Shown piece by piece: positions 7,256 to 13,232 of a stretch of DNA of 13,716 nt. The notes under the pieces are model-generated. The model was given only the letters and a program-made list of their open reading frames with translations. It ran no database searches and was not told the DNA's origin. The position numbers and the translations under genes were made by a program. The stretch's first letter is position 1. Every line of letters starts with the position of its first letter. The DNA is from DAISIK01 sp036822055 (lineage in GTDB: Bacteria > Verrucomicrobiota > Verrucomicrobiia > Opitutales > Puniceicoccaceae): NCBI GenBank assembly GCA_036822055.1, contig DAISIK010000048.1, positions 1 through 13,716 on the forward strand, given 5' to 3'.

Positions 7256-7348
7256 AGTGGCATGACATTTCCGGAGTGCTTGTTCTTATTATTTGCCTTG
7301 TGATTGAATCCTTCCATACCAATTCAGCTTAAATTTGGAAGCTGATTT

Positions 7349-8344
7349 ATGATTTACCGAAAACTTGGACGCAGCGGGGTGGAAGTCAGCGTCTTATCGC
7401 TTGGCTCCTGGATGAATTTCGGCGAGCGCATTTCCGATGATGTCGCCGAAGCCACTATGATGCGTGCCTACGAGGCCGGGGTTAATTTTTTCGACAACGC
7501 CGAGGTCTATGCGGGAGGCCGCTCGGAGGAAGTGATGGGGGCCATCTTAAAGCGGCTTGATTGGAATCGCTCCACCTATCTGGTCTCCAGCAAAGTATTC
7601 TGGGGCGGCTCGAAACCCAACCAGACTGGCCTCAGCCGCAAACACATCGTCGAAGCGTGCCACGCTGCACTGAAACGGCTGCAGGTGGATTACCTCGACC
7701 TTTTTTTCTGCCACCGAGCCGACCTGCACACCCCGGTAGAGGAAACCGTGTCCGCAATGACCGATCTCATCCGCCAGGGCAAGGTGCTTTACTGGGGCAC
7801 CAGCGAGTGGCCTGTTGCACGCATCATGGCCGCCCATGAAGCGGCCTCCGCCCATCACCTGGCGGCTCCGGTGATGGAGCAACCGCAATACAACATGCTG
7901 GTGCGGGATCGCTTCGAACGGGAATACCAGCAACTGTTTGCCCTCAAGGGCTCCGGCGCGACCATCTGGTCCCCACTTGCTTCAGGTCTTTTGACCGATG
8001 CCTTTGTCTGCGGTGAAAAAGATGCGAGTTCGCGCTTTTACGATCCCAAAAACGAGTGGTTAAAAAAATCCCAGGCAGGCCAAGCGCACACCCAAAACCC
8101 TGAAGCCCTGCCCTCGCTGGCCGCCCTCGCCGCCGATTCGGGCATGTCGTTCGCCAGCCTGTCACTGGCTTGGACTCTCAAAAATCTCCACGTCTCCACC
8201 GCCATCATGGGCGCCACCAGCATTAAACAACTGGACGACAACTTGAAGGCAGTCTCCCACCTCGACCAACTTACTCCGGATATCATGGACAGGATTGATG
8301 CCATCCTCGGCAACGCACCCTGTAACCGGGACTGGCTGCACTGA
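7349..8344 (+). CDS. Aldo/keto reductase
   Basis: A 331-residue NAD(P)H-dependent oxidoreductase of the aldo/keto reductase superfamily, close to the group that includes YghZ-type glyceraldehyde 3-phosphate reductases and the voltage-gated potassium channel beta subunits. It opens with MIYRKLGRSGVEVSVLSLGS. The catalytic tetrad is visible: Asp49 and Tyr54 in FFDNAEVYAGG, Lys82 in LVSSKVFWGG, His122 in LFFCHRAD. The C-terminal cofactor site shows STAIMGATSIKQLDDNL. Length is normal for the family. A GGAAG Shine-Dalgarno lies 7 nt before ATG 7349. It follows the regulator by 127 bp on the same strand; it may be read from the same promoter or its own. In this neighbourhood it probably reduces or oxidises a sugar or sugar-derived aldehyde, but the substrate cannot be read. 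No signal peptide, so cytoplasmic. Confidence 0.95.
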   Translation: MIYRKLGRSGVEVSVLSLGSWMNFGERISDDVAEATMMRAYEAGVNFFDNAEVYAGGRSEEVMGAILKRLDWNRSTYLVSSKVFWGGSKPNQTGLSRKHIVEACHAALKRLQVDYLDLFFCHRADLHTPVEETVSAMTDLIRQGKVLYWGTSEWPVARIMAAHEAASAHHLAAPVMEQPQYNMLVRDRFEREYQQLFALKGSGATIWSPLASGLLTDAFVCGEKDASSRFYDPKNEWLKKSQAGQAHTQNPEALPSLAALAADSGMSFASLSLAWTLKNLHVSTAIMGATSIKQLDDNLKAVSHLDQLTPDIMDRIDAILGNAPCNRDWLH

Positions 8345-8757
8345 AGCCAAATCATCAACATGGTGAATATCTGTTCCCACCTGCATTTAGTGGTGATGCC
8401 ACCTACAATCTCAATATGACACATTCCATCCTTCAGAGCCGTTAAGAAGGCATGCGCGCATGAGCGTCACGAACTCGGCAATCCTCTAGGTGAGCGGTAT
8501 GAACATCGTCTATCTGTAAACGCCCTAAATTACCACACCTGTCCCCTTTTCACTTCCCAATCGCCTTAAGGAAATTTCTTTCATACGCACCACCAGCATC
8601 AACTCGCCTATTGTTATGTCCCGCTCAGTTGGTTGATAACTGAGAGAATCTTGCTAGAAGTTCTTGGATGCGCAATGCGAACCCATTTGCTCAGAAAGCC
8701 CGGGGCTAAAGACGAGGTTTCCTGATGGCACCGGTTCTGTTGAATTTATTTTCCCCT
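8345..8757. other. Intergenic DNA between aldo/keto reductase and IS481 element
   Basis: No gene is supported here. Visible structure: a 12-bp perfect palindrome CATGCGCGCATG at 8451-8462; the phrase ACCACACCTGTCCCC at 8532-8546, whose complement resembles the GGGGACAGG words I associate with remnants of IS200-like transposase genes; and a hairpin CTCAGTT-7 nt-AACTGAG at 8624-8644. The left end of the IS481 element probably lies in this stretch, but I could not match an inverted repeat to the right side. Confidence 0.45.
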
Positions 8758-8791
8758 AGCGGGGGCACGGGGGCGGCAATGAGCCCCCGCT
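8758..8791 (+). other. Strong hairpin in the transposase leader
   Basis: AGCGGGGGC at 8758-8766 pairs perfectly with GCCCCCGCT at 8783-8791 around a 16-nt loop. Seven bases later comes an AGGAGGTG Shine-Dalgarno (8798-8805). Leader hairpins in insertion sequences commonly limit transposase translation from outside transcripts; that role here is an inference. Confidence 0.6.
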
Positions 8792-8907
8792 TCACGCAGG
8801 AGGTGCCCTCATGACTGATTGCATCCAACGCCGCGACCACCCCTCGCGCCCGTAAACTTATTCAGCAGACCACGGGTAACAACCGCGAGATTGCCAGGCA
8901 GTTTGGC

Positions 8908-9801
8908 GTGTCCGACGAGACGGTCCGAAGATGGCGACAACGACAGGACGTCGAAGACCGTAGTTGCGTTCCCGAGACCTCGCGCACCACTTTATCCAAA
9001 GAGCAAAGGGCTGTGGTTTGTGAATTGAGGCGAACCTTACTGTTGTCTCTGGACGATCTCCTCGTCGTTGTGCGCCGGCTCATCGACGAGAAAATGACGC
9101 GTTCGTCTCTGGATCGCCTGCTGCGACGGTATGGTATCTCGCGCCTTTCCGAGCTCGTTCCCGAGGATCCGCAAAAGCCTGCCCATAAGCGATTTAAGGA
9201 CTACGAGGCGGGGTTCATCCACGTTGATGTGAAGTACTTGCCCCAGATGCCCGACGAGTCAGAGCGGAAGTATCTTTTCGCCGCGATCGACCGGGCAACC
9301 CGGTGGGTGTTTTTCGAGGTCCGCGACAACAAGGATGCCGCCAACGCCGTAGAATTCGTTGAGGCCTTGAGGGAGGCTGTACCCTTCCAGATTCGAACGA
9401 TCCTCACCGACAATGGCAAGGAGTTCACCGACCGCTTTTGCGCTACTGGCGAGCGCAATCCGACGGGTAAGCATCCACTCGATCAACTGTGTACGAAGGA
9501 AGGGATCGATCACCGCCTGATCCGGCCCTTTACGCCAAAGACCAATGGAATGGTCGAACGCTTCAATGGTCGAATCTCCCAGATCCTGAAAACCAATCGA
9601 TTTATTTCAAGTCACGAACTGAGCGATGTCCTCGAGCGGTATCGAAACGTCTACAACCACCACGTCGCCCAACGAGCACTGAACCACAAAACACCACAGG
9701 AGATGATGAAAGATTGGTATCAACGCAAGCCCGAGATTTTCTTGCAAGATCCGACTAATGTTCCGGGGCTTGACGAAGAAATTTTTCAAGGGATTCGCTG
9801 A
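8908..9801 (+). CDS. IS481-family transposase, 5' end frameshifted
   Basis: DDE transposase of the IS481 family. From the GTG at 8908 there are 297 residues, with catalytic Asp107 (FIHVDVKYLP), Asp168 (ILTDNGKEF) and Glu217 (TNGMVERFNG). The conserved N-terminal helix-turn-helix starts further upstream: the same frame reads ASNAATTPRARKLIQQ and EIARQFGVSDETVRRW from about 8821. That frame has a TGA at 8812-8814 and no good start. A strong AGGAGGTG points to ATG 8811, which is one base out of frame. Dropping one T at 8819/8820 would give an uninterrupted 329-residue protein of normal length. So the gene appears frameshifted 3-4 codons after its start; the GTG product lacks the first DNA-binding helices and is probably inactive. 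A sequencing error is an alternative explanation. Confidence 0.85.
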   Translation: MSDETVRRWRQRQDVEDRSCVPETSRTTLSKEQRAVVCELRRTLLLSLDDLLVVVRRLIDEKMTRSSLDRLLRRYGISRLSELVPEDPQKPAHKRFKDYEAGFIHVDVKYLPQMPDESERKYLFAAIDRATRWVFFEVRDNKDAANAVEFVEALREAVPFQIRTILTDNGKEFTDRFCATGERNPTGKHPLDQLCTKEGIDHRLIRPFTPKTNGMVERFNGRISQILKTNRFISSHELSDVLERYRNVYNHHVAQRALNHKTPQEMMKDWYQRKPEIFLQDPTNVPGLDEEIFQGIR

Positions 9802-9930
9802 TCAGAAAGAGAAAAACGCGAAGGCGGCTTGGTGCGCTGGCTCAAGACCATGCAAGTATAGGTGTAGGCAAAAGCAGATGTCGAGGCGAATCGGTGGGGA
9901 ATATAGATATATACGGAATGACTCCTTTCC

Positions 9931-9958
9931 AGTTCTGGCTCCTCGCTCGGCCAGGACT
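9931..9958. terminator. Hairpin between convergent IS transposase and lipoprotein genes
   Basis: AGTTCTGGC at 9931-9939 pairs with GCCAGGACT at 9950-9958 (9 bp, one wobble) around a 10-nt loop. It begins 11 bp beyond the stop of the minus-strand lipoprotein gene and about 130 bp beyond the transposase stop. No T-run follows on either strand, so this is a possible, not typical, bidirectional terminator. Confidence 0.3.
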
Positions 9959-9968
9959 TCGCGCACTA

Positions 9969-10478
9969 CTACTTTTGCGCCGCCTTCAATTCCCTCGCGA
10001 ATGCTTCGTGGATCTCCTGAATGCGTGCTTCTTGCGTCGCCCCATCGGTCGGATCACTATCCGCAAAGGTTGATAGGGCTTCAACCCACAGTGTCTCGTC
10101 AGCGTAGATGGTTGATTCAATCAAGCGCAATCCCGGCCCGCTTGGCCGCTTGCGAATCGGACCCACTTCTGGGAGGAGTTTCCGATCAAGCCCGTGGACC
10201 GTCACGCGGTACAAAACCTCCGTTGGTTCATCAAGGTGAAGATAGAGCCTCTGCTCGGGAAAAGACTCATCTCGTAAACCGAGGGAGGCTGCCGATGCCT
10301 GATAGGCGGCAATCACAACCTCCGGGTCGATCGATTTGCCCTTGGCCTTTTTCACCTCGGCCTTTCCAGATGTTGCTTGAGTTGCCTCCCCTGGAGCTTC
10401 CGCATCTTTTCCGCAACCCCCCACAATAAACAGGGAGGTAATAATTCCTGACTTCGCAGAAATTTTATAGATGTTCAT
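9969..10478 (-). CDS. Small predicted lipoprotein of unknown function
   Basis: Starting at 10478 the protein has 169 residues: MNIYKISAKSGIITSLFIVG, then a lipobox-like IVGGC with Cys22, so it is probably lipid-anchored. A charged, Ala/Lys/Glu-rich linker follows (AEAPGEATQATSGKAEVKKA). The rest (about 50-169) is soluble with alternating strands (RLYLHLDEPTEVLYRVTV) and a C-terminal helix (EARIQEIHEAFARELKAA). I do not recognise a family. The frame stays open to 10583, but the upstream part shows no signal-like sequence, so 10478 is preferred; no clear Shine-Dalgarno supports either start. It follows the MOSC-MobA gene on the same strand with a gap of about 210 bp; a functional link is not evident. 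Confidence 0.7.
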   Translation of the reverse strand: MNIYKISAKSGIITSLFIVGGCGKDAEAPGEATQATSGKAEVKKAKGKSIDPEVVIAAYQASAASLGLRDESFPEQRLYLHLDEPTEVLYRVTVHGLDRKLLPEVGPIRKRPSGPGLRLIESTIYADETLWVEALSTFADSDPTDGATQEARIQEIHEAFARELKAAQK

Positions 10479-10686
10479 AACGATTGATCGGCACTGAATT
10501 TTTATTTCGAGATCGGTCATAACCCGCTTGTAGCCCCGAGTAAATAGCAATGCTCCACATTTCACCTGATCGTGGAAAATCAATCGGTGACGATTCCTCC
10601 TCTTCTACCGAAAGTCTCCAGTGGAGGTTCGGCCTATCCAAAGTTTTCGGCTGATTGATCGCCCAGTCAACCAACTGCCGGTCCAA
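10465..10686 (-). CDS. Doubtful small ORF between MOSC-MobA and the lipoprotein
   Basis: A 73-residue frame with a TTG start begins 3 bp after the MOSC-MobA stop and overlaps the lipoprotein start by 14 bp. It reads DRQLVDWAINQPKTLDRP at the start and GEMWSIAIYSGLQAGYDRSR near the end. There is no recognised domain, no ATG and no well-spaced Shine-Dalgarno (AGGAG lies directly against the TTG). Its tight position between two genes is the only argument for it. It could equally be an untranslated spacer or the eroded 3' part of a lost gene. Confidence 0.2.
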   Translation of the reverse strand: MDRQLVDWAINQPKTLDRPNLHWRLSVEEEESSPIDFPRSGEMWSIAIYSGLQAGYDRSRNKNSVPINRYEHL

Positions 10687-10689
10687 CTC

Positions 10690-11724
10690 CTAGGGGAGAT
10701 CCGCCGGAGAATTCATGTTGTGAAACGGGTCGAAGTCCTCGATCTCAAAAACATCAACCATCTTTCGATTCACCATCTCCCGAACAATCTTCTGCAGCTT
10801 CCATTCGTTGGATTGTACCGCTTCTTCGAGGATTTTGATCGCTTCGATGGGATAAACTGCCACCAGAGGCTCAAAGTTGTCACCCGTGGAAAAAACAGCA
10901 CCACGGCCGGGGGCGGATTCCGAAACCAATGTCCGAAGAATTTCCTCGCGCATCCGTGGTAAATCCACCGCCAGAGCCAACAAGTGGGTGACCGCCCGTT
11001 CTCTTGCCCAGGACAGAGCCGGAAGCAGCCCTCCCAATGGACCCTTAATGCCGGACTGATCGCCAATCCACTCCTTCCCTGTCGGCAACCAGGGGGGTGG
11101 TTGACCCGAGGATATCGACACCGGTCCAGCCAAGGCTTCCAAGAGATTGACCTGCCGCGACCAAAGCGGCTGCCCCCCGACCTCAACCAGGGCTTTGTCC
11201 GTGCCCATGCGCGTTGATTTTCCTCCGACCAAAAGGACTGACGCATGGCAAGTGACTCGCGCCTTCCGGTCTATCTTCAGCTTTCCTCCCCTCAAAATCC
11301 TGGCCCGCAAACCGCCCCTTCCCCGCATCCATTCCTCGGCCCCGGGGTGGATCGCACGATTCATCCAATAACACGGTTTACACTCCTCGGTGCCCAGGAA
11401 CCGGACACCTTGAATTTCGAATTCCTGACCGATCAGAGCATTCAAATCCATCCCCTGCACGAGGGCGTTGCGCCTCGTTGCAGCGGGGTCTCGGTACCCT
11501 CGCGCTACCCCAAGCTCCTCCCAGAGACGAACCAGGTTCTCCCACTCAAAAAAGGTAATCTGGCCTTTAAAATCGGGCTCATGGTCAAAATAGCGGTCTC
11601 CAACGATTCCGCGACCCCCCTCACACTCTATCTCCAATGCTTCGAGGATCGGATGCTCACCAGCCGGACTCCCATGGTGGCCTCGGTAGTTGTGCCCGGG
11701 AGAAAGGTAGAGGTTACGGATCAT
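10690..11724 (-). CDS. MOSC domain - MobA (molybdenum cofactor guanylyltransferase) fusion
   Basis: A 344-residue two-domain protein. Residues 1-155 are a MOSC domain: EGGRGIVGDRYF (35-46), a TRRNALVQGMDL segment, then ECKPCYWMN with paired cysteines 115/118 and GRGGLRARILRGGKL. MOSC domains bind molybdenum cofactor or carry sulfur for it. Residues 160-344 are MobA, the GTP:molybdopterin guanylyltransferase that makes bis-MGD: the signature LLVGGKSTRMGTDKA at 164-178, SGIKGPLGGLLPAL (224-237), a metal-ligand-type DLPRM at 254-258 and the closing FHNMNSPADL. Stand-alone MobA has about 190-200 residues, so both domains are complete. ATG 11724 is chosen over ATG 11781 because TAAAGG lies 4 nt before it and MOSC homology starts there. 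It is divergent from a broken Rrf2 regulator. No molybdoenzyme or moa/moe gene is in the window. Confidence 0.92.
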   Translation of the reverse strand: MIRNLYLSPGHNYRGHHGSPAGEHPILEALEIECEGGRGIVGDRYFDHEPDFKGQITFFEWENLVRLWEELGVARGYRDPAATRRNALVQGMDLNALIGQEFEIQGVRFLGTEECKPCYWMNRAIHPGAEEWMRGRGGLRARILRGGKLKIDRKARVTCHASVLLVGGKSTRMGTDKALVEVGGQPLWSRQVNLLEALAGPVSISSGQPPPWLPTGKEWIGDQSGIKGPLGGLLPALSWARERAVTHLLALAVDLPRMREEILRTLVSESAPGRGAVFSTGDNFEPLVAVYPIEAIKILEEAVQSNEWKLQKIVREMVNRKMVDVFEIEDFDPFHNMNSPADLP

Positions 11725-11784
11725 CTGGCCTTTAGTCGTAGGGCCAGCAAGGAATTGAAGGCAATAAAATCCCCACTCCATGGG

Positions 11785-11817
11785 TTGAGGATATTGTTGT
11801 CCTTGTTTTTGAGGATA
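11785..11817. promoter_or_regulatory. Direct repeat in the MOSC-MobA / Rrf2 intergenic region
   Basis: TTGAGGATA occurs exactly at 11785-11793 and 11809-11817, a 24-bp period. An AGGATA-TTGT-TGTCCT near-palindrome overlaps the first copy. The region separates the divergent MOSC-MobA and Rrf2 genes, so these may be regulator sites, perhaps for the Rrf2 protein now lost. The function is inferred; only the repeat is seen. Confidence 0.35.
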
Positions 11818-11857
11818 AAATTAACCCCCTGGTCTATTTTTCAGAAAACTTCGAGGA

Positions 11858-12289
11858 ATGCGGTGTTTTTCCCGGAGTGGCGGCTACACCGTCGAGGCCC
11901 TTGCTTTCTTGGAAGCCAACCCCGACGACTCGCGCCTGGTTCGCGAAATCGCCGAGGATTCAGGGGTACCAGCCCCCCACCTAGACCAAACTTCTCCAAA
12001 AGCTCGACGAGGCTGGGGTAGTCTCCTCCAAGCGAGGCTGCAAGGGTGGTGTCACCCTGAGGCGCCCGGCTTCCACCATAGCCCTCCTCGATGTTAGTTT
12101 GGTCATCGACGGCCGCAAATGGCTGGATCGCTGCTTGCTAAGACTCGAGGAATGCACCGATGCGCGGGCCTGCCCGATAATGAGTTCTGGAAAACGGAAC
12201 GCCCTGGCATCTAACAGAAACTTCTTATTACTACCTTGGCCGATGTGGTAGCCTTCGAAGATCAACGCAAAAACGACCTTCCACCATAG
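11858..12289 (+). pseudogene. Rrf2-family transcriptional regulator, broken
   Basis: Reading across three frames gives a nearly full Rrf2 protein of about 143 residues. Frame one from ATG 11858 reads GGYTVEALAFLEANPD and REIAEDSGVPAPHL, the winged-helix start. An extra base near 11985 shifts the frame: removing it restores HLAKLLQKLDEAGVVSS, then GCKGGVTLRRP and LLDVSLVIDGRKWLDRCL with the cysteines of RLEECTDARACP. A base is missing near 12177-12178, after which NEFWKTER follows. A TAA at 12212-12214 interrupts what would be QKLLITTLADVVAFEDQR before the final TAG at 12287. Two opposite frameshifts plus a nonsense codon mean the gene is dead. Rrf2 proteins with such cysteines (NsrR, IscR types) often bind an Fe-S cluster and sense nitric oxide or iron-sulfur status. 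Its divergent position suggests it once controlled the MOSC-MobA gene. Confidence 0.85.
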
Positions 12290-12375
12290 CGGCCCCAGAT
12301 CGATCATCACCACCAGAAACCCATGAGCGGCGACCCAGCTTCACTCGCTTCCGATCGATCTGAGGATATACCGGT
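12290..12375. other. Short spacer after the Rrf2 pseudogene
   Basis: No gene or strong hairpin is seen. CTGAGGA at 12360-12366 lies 9 nt before the TTG that opens the next fragment and could have been its ribosome binding site. Confidence 0.3.
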
Positions 12376-12654
12376 TTGAACCGCCGGGAATTCACCTGCG
12401 CCGCTGCCATCGTCCGCGCCTGCGCCGCTGCAAGCATCGGCACGGTGGTTACCAGTTGCCTTTCATCTCCCCCAGCCGTTCCAACTGGGCAGGCAAGCAT
12501 CCACAACATCCCAGACTTCAAATCCCTCCCGCAAAGAGAGGACGAAGATGTCCAGATCAGAATGGATCGGCGCAGGTTGCTCTCTGACATGATTATTAGA
12601 TTTTTTGTAAGCGAGATCTGCAGCGCGGAAATTGGACTGCCATGGAAGGCCTGA
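12376..12654 (+). pseudogene. Fragment with Tat-like lipoprotein signal, probably a truncated exported protein
   Basis: The 92-residue frame opens with TTG at 12376. Its N-terminus NRREFTCAAAIVRACAAA, followed by SIGTVVTSC, has a twin-arginine-like RR pair, a mostly hydrophobic stretch and a lipobox-like Cys28. Tat signals of this form are used by cofactor-containing periplasmic proteins such as Rieske and molybdenum enzymes. The remainder (SSPPAVPTGQASIHNIPDF and a charged end) matches nothing I know, and no cofactor motif follows. The non-ATG start, the short length and the broken Rrf2 gene next door suggest the surviving 5' end of a lost gene. A small real lipoprotein cannot be excluded. 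Confidence 0.4.
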
Positions 12655-12746
12655 TCAATAGACCGATCCCTTCAGATTGTTATTTTTGCGTCACCTATCA
12701 CACCCCGAGCTTTCTGAAGAGCCCAAACGTGCCCATTTGATTAACT

Positions 12747-13232
12747 ATGACAATCAAACAAATCTATTCCGTGTGGTTCTCTGGTGCCTGTTTCTCTCTT
12801 CTTTTAGTCCCCTCGACCGGTCTTCCCGGACAGAGCTTGGAAGTCAGACGAGCCCACAAAGAGTTCGTCGAGGAAATGATGCCCGAGCGTTTGGCTGCTC
12901 TCGAAAAGGCGGTCGGCTTCGCCCATCCGATTGAATTTGATTTCGACACGATTCAAGCGGCCGAAGAACCGATCAAGGTTTACAAAGCCCTGCCCTCGGG
13001 AGCCGTCTACTATGTTGTTTCTGCGTTCGCCAAGGTTAGTTCAGACGAACTCGGCAAGGAGGCAATCCAGGAAAAGATTAAAAAGATTCGCTTCGTGCAC
13101 ACCATCGACCCCGAGCAAACCGGTGTTTCATTAGACGATGAGGGAACACTCACCCTCTCTATGGACGGTACCAGTGGTCACTCCGAGATAGCCCTTACCG
13201 CCGTAAAAGAATTCCTCGAGAAAAACCTCTGA
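12747..13232 (+). CDS. Predicted secreted protein of unknown function
   Basis: A 161-residue protein with a likely signal peptide (TIKQIYSVWFSGACFSLLLV, cleavage possibly near residues 25-30). The mature part begins with a charged helix (EVRRAHKEFVEEMMPERLAA), then LEKAVGFAHPIEFDFDTI, a strand-rich part (GAVYYVVSAFAKV), another lysine-rich helix (KEAIQEKIKKIRFVHTIDP), and ends in SLDDEGTLTLSMDGTSGH and a final helix. This alternation of helix and sheet looks like a compact globular domain, and the frame is clean, so I consider it a real gene. No family is recognised. No strong Shine-Dalgarno precedes ATG 12747. It stands alone on the plus strand with no evident operon partner. Confidence 0.65.
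   Translation: MTIKQIYSVWFSGACFSLLLVPSTGLPGQSLEVRRAHKEFVEEMMPERLAALEKAVGFAHPIEFDFDTIQAAEEPIKVYKALPSGAVYYVVSAFAKVSSDELGKEAIQEKIKKIRFVHTIDPEQTGVSLDDEGTLTLSMDGTSGHSEIALTAVKEFLEKNL

Larger units (their letters stand above)
8758..9801 (+). mobile_element. IS481-family insertion sequence, ends not resolved
   Basis: The element is recognised by its single transposase gene and leader. Coordinates cover only what is certain; the true ends lie outside. No terminal inverted repeats or target duplication could be matched by eye in about 200 bp on each side, so the ends may be eroded. It separates the sugar-use locus on the left from the molybdenum cofactor region on the right. Confidence 0.65.

Noticed and set aside
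7290..7325. Possible promoter TTGCCT / ATACCA before the aldo/keto reductase
   Set aside because: Both boxes are poor matches and the spacing choice is arbitrary.
9937..9948. Word GGCTCCTCGCTC, also on the minus strand around 13322-13333
   Set aside because: Only 12 bp shared, with different flanks; too short to call a repeat family from this window.
9758..10429. 223-aa plus-strand frame after the transposase
   Set aside because: Arg/Ser/Pro-rich composition, overlaps the transposase end and lies antisense to the lipoprotein gene.
11245..12021. 258-aa plus-strand frame over MOSC-MobA
   Set aside because: Antisense shadow of the conserved fusion gene running into the Rrf2 region in the wrong frame.
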